The position numbers were made by a program, and so were the translations under genes. The notes under the pieces were generated by a model that saw only the letters and a program-made list of their open reading frames with translations, was not told the origin of the DNA and made no database searches. From Petrimonas sp. (lineage in GTDB: Bacteria; Bacteroidota; Bacteroidia; Bacteroidales; Dysgonomonadaceae): a DNA stretch of 64,000 nt. Of the stretch, positions 35,413 through 42,472 are shown piece after piece. The DNA is taken from positions 21,721 to 85,720 of the forward strand of contig DUNG01000022.1 of assembly GCA_012839475.1 (NCBI GenBank). Reading direction: 5' to 3'. Numbering within the stretch: the stretch's first letter is position 1; each line of letters begins with the position of its first letter.

Positions 35413-38226
35413 TTACAGATCAACATTTACATCATCACTTTTAATCTCTGTCAACTTTTGAATCGTCAGGTTGGATTCTAATGCCAGTCGATTGGCTTGT
35501 TGCTCCAAAGTTTTCTCAAAAAAGTTGCGCACGAACCGAGCGTTTCCAAAATTTTTATCTTTCTTGTCCACGATGGCATTGAAATGGTTTTTCAATCTGT
35601 TTTCCGCGTCTTCTGAAATCGTGTAATCAAACCTCTTGGCTTTCAACTCAAAAATCCTGTATAACTCTTCTGCCGAGTAATCCGGAAACTCGATATGCCG
35701 ACTGAATCGTGATCGCAGGCCTGAGTTTGAATGGATAAACTCCTTCATCTCATCCGTGTAGCCTGCTAAAATTACCACGAGTTGGTCCCGATCATCTTCC
35801 ATCCTTTTAAGCAAGGTTGCGATGGCCTCTTTACCGTAATCATTATCACCACTGGAAGCCAGTGAATAGGCTTCGTCAATAAACAGCACACCACCCAGGG
35901 CGGAGTCGATGATTTCGTTTGTTTTTACGGCAGTTTGCCCCACGTATTCCGCCACCAATCCCGAACGGTCGGTTTCCACCAAATGCCCTTTTTTCAATAC
36001 CCCTAACTCTTTATAGATTCCGGCGATAATGCGTGCTACCGTCGTTTTTCCCGTTCCGGGGTTCCCGGTAAAAACACAATGATAGGAGAGTTGCGAGGTT
36101 TTCAATCCCTTTGCTTCTCGCTGTTGCTGAATTTTGATGAAGTTGGTCAAGGTTTTAATCTCCTCTTTCACCGTTGTCAGTCCAATCAGGGTATTCAGCT
36201 CTTCTTGTGAGTTTGTTTTAAGCGATGGATAAACTCGATCAATACTTTCTCTTTTTTGTTTTACTTTTCGGGCTTGTTGTGCTTTGACTCGTTTCAATAC
36301 CGCTTCTAATTCATCCTCGTCATTGATGAATATTTCGCGTGGCTTACTGCCTCTGCTACTACCTACAATTCCTGTAGCTTCTAACTGCTCCATTAATCGA
36401 TCGGCGCGATTATAGCCGATTGAAAATTTTCGTTGGATAAGTGAAGTTGAACCTTGTTGATGCACGACTATCAATCGGGCGGCTTCTTCAAACAGCACGT
36501 CTAGTTCAAGATTAGCAAATTCAGAGGAACTGTCATTTTCGCCATACTCTTCCATTGTTTGGAAGTCATCATGCAATTCACTTACCTTTAGCAGCTCCGT
36601 TAACCATTGTTGCTCTGTATCAGATATTGTGCCGTCAGCTTTTGCTATAATAGAGGCGAAGCGATACATTAATATCATGTATTGCTGCATCTTTTGTTTA
36701 TCTGTTGCATGGAGCAGATCAGCGATTAAAAAGATGTGAGTTGCTTCACCTTGAAGGTTTGTCGATTCTATCATGTTAAGCATTGAATCATGGCTATTAG
36801 CTGTAACAGTCATAAAGGTTTCAAGCTGAAAGTATTTTACTTCACTAAGGCCTAATGCACGTTTTGAAAAAATATTAAACCCCAGGTTCTCTTTCATGCT
36901 AAAGTCAACGGGTATTTGTAGATTATCATAACAAGTTTTGATATCGATACAAAAAAGGATATAGACCAAGTCTGCATCTTCAAGCGTGCCATCTTTTTGA
37001 GTTGAATGTCTTTTGAAAAGTGTCAATAAATCGTTGTCATGTTTTAACTCATGGTAGAATGACACTAACTTTTCAGTCACTTCATTTACTTGGTTGAAAT
37101 ACTCTTCAGAAATGCCAATTTGTTGTTGCTCCTGTGATGACATGGTAGTTTCGGACTCGTTTCTCAAAAGATTATAGGCATTAACAAATTTTTCTGCCGA
37201 TTGTACGTTGCTAACGTGATAGGTTAATCCAAACATCTCTATTTGAATTTTGCCATATTCGACTAAGGGTAATTTAGGGTTATATGTATATCTTCTATCC
37301 CGACCACCATTTTTGTTTTCATATTTGTATCTATATTCGATTATTTGTGTATCTATCGGCACCTCGTTTTCTTCAATAAAATGTACCTTGGAATAATTAA
37401 TGCCAATTGTGTTTATCGGGAAAACTTCAAAATTGGCGTATGACAATGCTTTTATAATATATCTTGGATAGACGTAATAGCTATAACCCTGTAAATCCCG
37501 TAGGACTGGAATATCACGTGAAGATTTAATAAAGTTGAAAACACCTACATCAAAATTTATTTCTTCTCTTCGTATAGAATATGCTGCAGGTGATTTTAAT
37601 CCTGTGTTGCGAGCTGAAGAGGTGATTATCCATTTTTTTTCACTGTCAAGAATTTCCTCAAAACTATCGCAAAAGTCCGAGTATTGCTCTTTTTCACTAT
37701 CAGTTAAATCTTTATCAATATCCATTTGGACATCATTTAGTTCAGCAATGACTGTTGATAATTTGCTTTCGTGTAGTTCCAATTGGTTTTCTAATTTAGG
37801 GCTGCTTTTTCTGCTTGTCTTATTTTTGAGGGAATTGATAATGATTTTTAGTTCGTTCGCTTGGTTACTTAATTCGTGATGGTTTATAAAGTTTTGGAGT
37901 ATCTCTTTCTTTATATGGCTACTTTCTTTATTGTAGGCTACCTTCGCCGTGTTGAGTTGTGATTTAATAAATTCGTTTTTTCTTTTTGACTGTGCACGTG
38001 AGGAGTTAGATATCAGGTTGTTAATGCGAGAAACTAACAGTATAAGGATGCATGCAGCAGAACAAAGCAATATAATAATCCCAAAACCTTTCATCTCCTC
38101 ATCTTTGACAAATAAAAATCCAACAAGCGTCATGAGAAAAAGGGCTAAAATAAAGCCGACTAAACAACCATTATTGGTTTCGTGACTTTTGGCAGGAGTC
38201 TTACCCTTGATATCATCAACTTGCAT
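35413..38226 (-). CDS. Membrane-anchored TerB / FtsK-gamma / CbbX-type AAA+ ATPase
   Basis: The 937-residue protein has two N-terminal membrane helices (about 22-42 and 48-69), then a charged coiled-coil-like stretch (about 80-200). A TerB-like segment lies near 515-550 (FASIIAKADGTISDTEQQWL), and a winged-helix block at about 575-640 matches the FtsK gamma domain (STSLIQRKFSIGYNRADRLM). A CbbX/SpoVK-type AAA+ module follows, with Walker A GNPGTGKTT near 722 and Walker B VLFIDEAYS near 778. I start at ATG 38226 after AAGGAAAA, not the TTG at 38259. The N-terminal two thirds is more AT-rich than its neighbours. A DNA-sensing remodeller at the membrane is possible; the function is unknown. Confidence 0.8.
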   Translation of the reverse strand: MQVDDIKGKTPAKSHETNNGCLVGFILALFLMTLVGFLFVKDEEMKGFGIIILLCSAACILILLVSRINNLISNSSRAQSKRKNEFIKSQLNTAKVAYNKESSHIKKEILQNFINHHELSNQANELKIIINSLKNKTSRKSSPKLENQLELHESKLSTVIAELNDVQMDIDKDLTDSEKEQYSDFCDSFEEILDSEKKWIITSSARNTGLKSPAAYSIRREEINFDVGVFNFIKSSRDIPVLRDLQGYSYYVYPRYIIKALSYANFEVFPINTIGINYSKVHFIEENEVPIDTQIIEYRYKYENKNGGRDRRYTYNPKLPLVEYGKIQIEMFGLTYHVSNVQSAEKFVNAYNLLRNESETTMSSQEQQQIGISEEYFNQVNEVTEKLVSFYHELKHDNDLLTLFKRHSTQKDGTLEDADLVYILFCIDIKTCYDNLQIPVDFSMKENLGFNIFSKRALGLSEVKYFQLETFMTVTANSHDSMLNMIESTNLQGEATHIFLIADLLHATDKQKMQQYMILMYRFASIIAKADGTISDTEQQWLTELLKVSELHDDFQTMEEYGENDSSSEFANLELDVLFEEAARLIVVHQQGSTSLIQRKFSIGYNRADRLMEQLEATGIVGSSRGSKPREIFINDEDELEAVLKRVKAQQARKVKQKRESIDRVYPSLKTNSQEELNTLIGLTTVKEEIKTLTNFIKIQQQREAKGLKTSQLSYHCVFTGNPGTGKTTVARIIAGIYKELGVLKKGHLVETDRSGLVAEYVGQTAVKTNEIIDSALGGVLFIDEAYSLASSGDNDYGKEAIATLLKRMEDDRDQLVVILAGYTDEMKEFIHSNSGLRSRFSRHIEFPDYSAEELYRIFELKAKRFDYTISEDAENRLKNHFNAIVDKKDKNFGNARFVRNFFEKTLEQQANRLALESNLTIQKLTEIKSDDVNVDL

Positions 38227-38395
38227 TTTTCCTTTTTTATAAAGTGCTGTTTCTAACAATCCCGAATTTAACTACACACGGTTTGGTCTCATATTGATAC
38301 ATATACCCTGCAGCTAGTTCCCTACTACGCCGTTATCACGCCGTGGATATTATCCACGAATCTTTTTACTTTCGCTGTATCCTGCCCGTACACCT

Positions 38396-39124
38396 TTATC
38401 CAGTCGAATTCGGTGAAAGGCTCTTTATTGGTAAGGATTTGCCCATTGCATCGGCATGGCGGGCAGAAGTAGCAGCACCCCGAGAAGATGCCGGGCGTGA
38501 ACGTTTTTCATACTTCACCGCAGGTTCACTAAAATTGCTCTGATCAAGTTTTGCCTTTACCCCGTTAGGGTAGTACTCCACCACTTTCCCCAGGTGAAAA
38601 GCGATAATCCAAGCGGCCAACTCTCCATCCGGAGTGAAGTGAAGCCCGCTTTTTGTCTCATTAAAACGAACTATGTTCCCGTTTTTATCGGTCGCGGGTT
38701 CAAACGAAATGCCCACCACCTCCACGATGGCCCAATCCCGGTCTTTGTTATATCCTACGGCAAGTTTCAGGTATTTGTATGGTTTTGGTAGAAAAGGGAA
38801 ATAACCGTTGTAATAAAAATCCAAAGCGTAATCCACATCCGGAAAATCATCGCGTAAATTGAAATTCCCACTTCCGTCAATTTGCAAGTATTTTCGGTAA
38901 GTGGTGTCTTTTATATCCCTGTACTCTACTGTTTTCTCGGCCGACATGATTTCGTTAAAACATTTGCCTCTGATAGTCAGGTAGAGCGTATTTTCCTTAT
39001 CGGGTTGCACATCATTGTCTGCAAGCACTTCATAATACAACCTATCGGTGTTGTAAGGTTTCGATAGATCTACAAAACCATCGCTCAGCTCGTATTTTAA
39101 CCGGATTTTATCGCTGTTGCTCAT
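38396..39124 (-). CDS. ASCH-domain protein, probably frameshifted near the 3' end
   Basis: The 242-residue frame carries a PUA-like ASCH domain: LYLTIRGKCFNEIMSAEKTVEYRD, then KLAVGYNKDRDWAIVEVVGI. Such domains usually bind RNA or modified nucleotides. After residue 205 the frame turns into low-quality sequence (RSRPASSRGAATSARHADAM). A one-base shift at the run of five A (38504-38508) would instead read TFTPGIFSGCCYFCPPC, then LTNKEPFTEFDWIKVYGQ, to a TAG at 38325. That tail looks like genuine protein, so the intact product is probably 266 residues. The AAA+ gene follows on the same strand. Confidence 0.65.
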   Translation of the reverse strand: MSNSDKIRLKYELSDGFVDLSKPYNTDRLYYEVLADNDVQPDKENTLYLTIRGKCFNEIMSAEKTVEYRDIKDTTYRKYLQIDGSGNFNLRDDFPDVDYALDFYYNGYFPFLPKPYKYLKLAVGYNKDRDWAIVEVVGISFEPATDKNGNIVRFNETKSGLHFTPDGELAAWIIAFHLGKVVEYYPNGVKAKLDQSNFSEPAVKYEKRSRPASSRGAATSARHADAMGKSLPIKSLSPNSTG

Positions 39125-39260
39125 AGGCGGAAGTGTTGGTGTTTCGGTATTACAAAAATAGAAAAATTAACCCATTCTCCCCAATGTTAATTATAAACTT
39201 TGCCAACCAAAAATCTCTAGAAACTTCTTGATTTTTCAAGAATCAAGAAGAATTAGGGTT

Positions 39261-39746
39261 TCATTCAAAATCTTGATAAAGAACAAATAGGTCATTTTTT
39301 TCTAAAACAGTGATTGAATTTGGTGATTCCCGATGTCCAAACCCTTCCTCTAAATACTTTTCCGAGACATTTTCTATTACCCTGAAAGCGGTTACCAACG
39401 AAAAATCGAAAACAGCTTTGCCGTTACCGTTTTCAACCAACTCTTTTTGTGCCCGATACACACCACGGCTCTCCACGTTCATAACCGGCTGTAGCAGGAT
39501 ATTACCATCTGTGCGGATATTCGATATTTTCAGCAACAGCTTGTCATCTGCTTTTAATCCTGATAGTTTTCCATCATTATGAGCACCGATGATTAAATAG
39601 CTGTTCTTTCCACTTCCCGAAACATCATTGGAAAAGGCACAAATGGCTTGGCAGAACTTGTCCATATCGTTGGTGGATATGGTTCGTTCCACGTGCGAGC
39701 TTTCCGTGCTTGCGAGTAGGTGTTGGAGTTCAACTTTTGAAATCAT
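39261..39746 (-). pseudogene. Truncated AlbA_2 (Schlafen-type) DNA-binding protein
   Basis: The 161-residue product starts like AlbA_2/divergent-AAA4 proteins (VERTISTNDMDKFCQAICAFSND, then GLKADDKLLLKISNIRTDGNIL). It breaks off after residue 95 and joins directly to a segment resembling the far C-terminus of the same large family (ENGNGKAVFDFSLVTAFRVIE). Full-length relatives have about 400-560 residues, so an in-frame internal deletion has probably removed the middle. It may still be expressed. It lies upstream of the ASCH gene on the same strand. Confidence 0.6.
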
Positions 39747-39807
39747 CTGAATAGCTTGTTTTAACTTTTTGGTAAAGATAAGGAAAAAAAGAATAAGGTC
39801 TATTCCC

Positions 39808-40434
39808 TTACCGGTACGCTTGAAACACGATAACCCTCCCTTTCGTCTTAACGGTGAACGTCTCCCCCAGGGATGTGTTCAATGAGCCCTGCCACCAGTT
39901 GGTGAGTACCCTGTTGTCAAGGGGGTATTGTAGCCCTTGGGTGGTGATGGGCTCAGGGTCGAAAGAGAAGAGGGAGACCGCTTCGCCCTTGAAGCTCTGG
40001 AATACCCTGTCGGCTTGGATGGGTGTGAACAGGCCCCAGTTGGTGGCCATAATCACGTTGACCTTCCGGATGTACTCGGCTAACAGCGAGATGTTGCCCA
40101 GCGTGTGATCCTCCCGCTTGCCCGTTCCACCCACGATCACGATATCGGTGATACCCTGCTCGATGCAGAAGTTCACCGACTTGGTCAAGTCGTTTATCTC
40201 CTGGTCGTGTACGATATGAAGGATATTGGCGAACCGCTTCCGGTTCTCTTCCGAGATGGAGTCGCCATCGCCCACGATGGCGTCGGGTGTTCCCCCGAGG
40301 GCGATAAACTCGTTGGCAGCCCCGTCGCAACAGACGATGAACGTCGCGTTATCAATGTAGGAGAGGGGTAAGGGGTGCCGGGGAAACCGCCCGTTGGCGA
40401 TAATCACCGCCGGGGTGCTGCTGTTCGTTTTCAT
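39808..40434 (-). CDS. thiN: Thiamine pyrophosphokinase
   Basis: The 208-residue protein has the TPK signature: FIVCCDGAANEFIALGGTPDAIVGDGDS, then QEINDLTKSVNFC and VGGTGKREDHTLGN. It converts thiamine to thiamine pyrophosphate with ATP (or another nucleotide). The outer-membrane receptor and PnuT-like transporter of the same pathway lie on the same strand at 41825-44848. In other Bacteroidales these genes are adjacent; here an opposite-strand lipoate ligase gene and a long hairpin separate them. Confidence 0.93.
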   Translation of the reverse strand: MKTNSSTPAVIIANGRFPRHPLPLSYIDNATFIVCCDGAANEFIALGGTPDAIVGDGDSISEENRKRFANILHIVHDQEINDLTKSVNFCIEQGITDIVIVGGTGKREDHTLGNISLLAEYIRKVNVIMATNWGLFTPIQADRVFQSFKGEAVSLFSFDPEPITTQGLQYPLDNRVLTNWWQGSLNTSLGETFTVKTKGRVIVFQAYR

Positions 40435-40764
40435 TTTCTACTCATTTCCACGCGAAGGTATGAAAAAAACGACTAAAGGGGTTACCTTTGCATCTTGAAA
40501 GCGATTCGATTGAATTTAACAGTTAAAGTGAGGTACACTGAAGTCTAATTTTTGCAGGTTGTATGATTGTTGTTTGTTTTCAAGGCGAAGACATCATAAA
40601 CTTTTGCGGGGACACATCCTGCGAAGATGGCGTGAAAAAGAAAAGCTGTCTGAGGCAAAGCCGAGTTTTTTTCTTTTAGCCATCAAGCAGAAGATGGGTC
40701 GCAAAATTTGTGCGAGTCAAGCTTGAAAACAAACATAACTATGAGTTCTACAAATAAGTAAAAT
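40435..40764. other. Gap with promoter-like box and structured repeat
   Basis: The gap between thiN and lplA contains a plus-strand TACCTTTG at 40483-40490, an exact -7 consensus, without an evident -33 element. The rest is taken up by the long imperfect hairpin at 40571-40735. No reading frame here is convincing. Confidence 0.4.
40571..40735. repeat. Long imperfect inverted repeat (about 165 bases)
   Basis: The outer 14 bases TGTTTGTTTTCAAG (40571-40584) are the exact reverse complement of 40722-40735. Inside, AACTTTTGCGG and CACATCCTGCGAAGATGGC on the left have close inverted counterparts on the right (TTTTGCGAC and CCCATCTTCTGCTTGATGGC in reverse complement). The apex holds GGCAAAGCC followed by seven T. 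It may be a MITE-like element, a structured RNA or a terminator. Confidence 0.75.
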
Positions 40765-41760
40765 ATGATATATATCGTCAACAAAAGTACCGACCCCGCG
40801 TACAACATCGCGCTGGAGGAGTACTGTTTCAAGCGGTTAATGCGTTTCGAGAAAATTTTCATCCTCTGGATCAACGAGCCGGCCATTATCGTGGGCAAGT
40901 ACCAGAACACGATGGCGGAGATTAACGAGCGGTATGTGAAGGAGCAGGGGATTCACGTAGTGAGGCGCATCACCGGTGGTGGCGCCGTGTATCACGACCT
41001 TGACAACCTCAACTACACCATCATCTCGAAAGAGGAGGAGGGGCGGAGTGATTTCGACTTCGAGGCCTTCTCTCAACCGGTTATCGAGGCACTCGCGGGG
41101 TTGGGAGTAAAGGCGGAGTTTTCGGGAAGGAACGATATCACGATCGATGGGAAGAAGGTGTGCGGGAATGCACAGGCTTACGCCGATGGGCGGGTGATGC
41201 ACCACGGCTGCTTGCTGTTTAATACCGACCTGACGGTGCTCTCCAAGGCGCTGGAACCTCCTAAAGAGACCGTAAGGTCGAAAGCGATCAAGTCGGTTCG
41301 AAGCCGGGTGGATAACATCCTCCCGCACCTGAAAGAGGAGATGAGCGTGCACCAGTTCGCCGATAAGGTGCTGGAGCAGATGGTGAAACGCTTTCCGGAG
41401 ATGCAACCCTACTCGTTCAGCGAGAGTGAGCTACAGGAGATCGAGCGGGCGCGCCGCGAGAAATTTGCCAACTGGGACTGGAATTACGGGAACAACCCGA
41501 GGGCGGAGGTGACGCGGGCGAGCCGCTACCCGGCCGGTAAGATCGAGGTGTTCCTTGATCTCAAGGGGGGCAAAATTGAGAAGATCCAGTTTTTCGGGAC
41601 ATTCTTCGGGAGGGATGGCGACCTCACCGAGGTGGAGAGCCGACTAAAAGGGGTGCGGTACACCCGTGAGGAGGTGAGGGAGGCCCTTTCGGCGGTCGAT
41701 ATCCCGCGCTACTTTACCGGCTTCACGCTTGAAGAGCTGACCGAGGCAATCATCGATTGA
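40765..41760 (+). CDS. lplA: Lipoate-protein ligase A
   Basis: The 331-residue protein has the LplA core: NEPAIIVGKYQNTMAEIN, VRRITGGGAVYHDLDNLNY and GRNDITIDGKKVCGNAQAY, plus the C-terminal accessory domain (about 245-331). It activates free lipoate with ATP and attaches it to E2 and GcvH domains. It faces the opposite way from the thiamine genes on both sides. Short copies of CTTGAAArCAAACA flank it, suggesting insertion into an ancestral thiamine operon. Confidence 0.93.
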   Translation: MIYIVNKSTDPAYNIALEEYCFKRLMRFEKIFILWINEPAIIVGKYQNTMAEINERYVKEQGIHVVRRITGGGAVYHDLDNLNYTIISKEEEGRSDFDFEAFSQPVIEALAGLGVKAEFSGRNDITIDGKKVCGNAQAYADGRVMHHGCLLFNTDLTVLSKALEPPKETVRSKAIKSVRSRVDNILPHLKEEMSVHQFADKVLEQMVKRFPEMQPYSFSESELQEIERARREKFANWDWNYGNNPRAEVTRASRYPAGKIEVFLDLKGGKIEKIQFFGTFFGRDGDLTEVESRLKGVRYTREEVREALSAVDIPRYFTGFTLEELTEAIID

Positions 41761-41824
41761 GCAATCTCCACATAGCTCTCCACTCTATTTACTCAACTTT
41801 CGTGAGTGGCATTATTGTTTGCTT

Positions 41825-42388
41825 TCAAGACGAAGTCCTCATCATCCGCAGCCACTTGAAGTAACCGAGTATCGATATTACCGTGTAAATCCCGAAGAGG
41901 ATGGAGGTGGGGTACAACCCCTGCCAGGCGTACAAACCGCAAGATACCACGTTGACCGCTATCCAGAGCAACCACTGCTCCACGTGCTTGTGAGCCAGTA
42001 CCCACATGGCGATGATGCTTAGCGCCGAGGTAAAACTGTCGACATACGGCACAGGGCTATCGGTGAACCGGATCAACAGGAAGGCAATCGCGGCGTAGAG
42101 GGCAACGGTGATAGCCCCGAGCGGTAGAAACAGTCGTTTTGGCATGTGGGTGATGGGAAGTTCTCCCTCATCAGGGGCAGGGCGGTTCCATTGGATCCAC
42201 CCGTATATGCTGGCGAAGAAATAGTAGATATTGATACCCATGTAGGCGTAGATTTTACTCTGAAAGAATATCCAGATGTATAGGATGGGCATAATCACTC
42301 CCACGGGCCAGAGCCATTTGCTGGCCTTGTACTCCAGGTAGATGTAAACTAGCGCGATGATCGCGGCGATGATCTCGATGGTCTGCAT
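41825..42388 (-). CDS. pnuT: PnuC-family vitamin transporter, probably thiamine (PnuT)
   Basis: The 187-residue protein has about seven hydrophobic segments and the PnuC-family sequences VYLEYKASKWLWPVG and YIWIFFQSKIYAYMG. PnuC proteins carry nicotinamide riboside. Members encoded between a TPP-riboswitch-controlled receptor and thiamine pyrophosphokinase carry thiamine (PnuT). The context here, receptor 84 bases upstream and thiN further downstream, supports thiamine. It would work by facilitated diffusion with trapping by ThiN. Confidence 0.85.
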   Translation of the reverse strand: MQTIEIIAAIIALVYIYLEYKASKWLWPVGVIMPILYIWIFFQSKIYAYMGINIYYFFASIYGWIQWNRPAPDEGELPITHMPKRLFLPLGAITVALYAAIAFLLIRFTDSPVPYVDSFTSALSIIAMWVLAHKHVEQWLLWIAVNVVSCGLYAWQGLYPTSILFGIYTVISILGYFKWLRMMRTSS

Positions 42389-42472
42389 AGGTTCGTGTTT
42401 GCTGTACGTTTACAAGATAAATGAATATTGAGCAAGCGCCAATAATGGGTGCAATATAGTGAAATAATAGAT

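Noticed and set aside
38425..38511. 28-residue frame MKNVHARHLLGVLLLLPAMPM resembling a signal peptide
   Set aside because: It ends at once in a stop and overlaps the ASCH gene in a third frame; the frameshift reading explains the region better.
39261..39746. AlbA_2 protein as a complete short gene
   Set aside because: Its two parts match the start and the very end of a much longer family, so an internal deletion is more likely.
40683..40910. 75-codon minus-strand frame over the hairpin
   Set aside because: It overlaps the lplA start in antisense and runs through the palindrome; no protein character.
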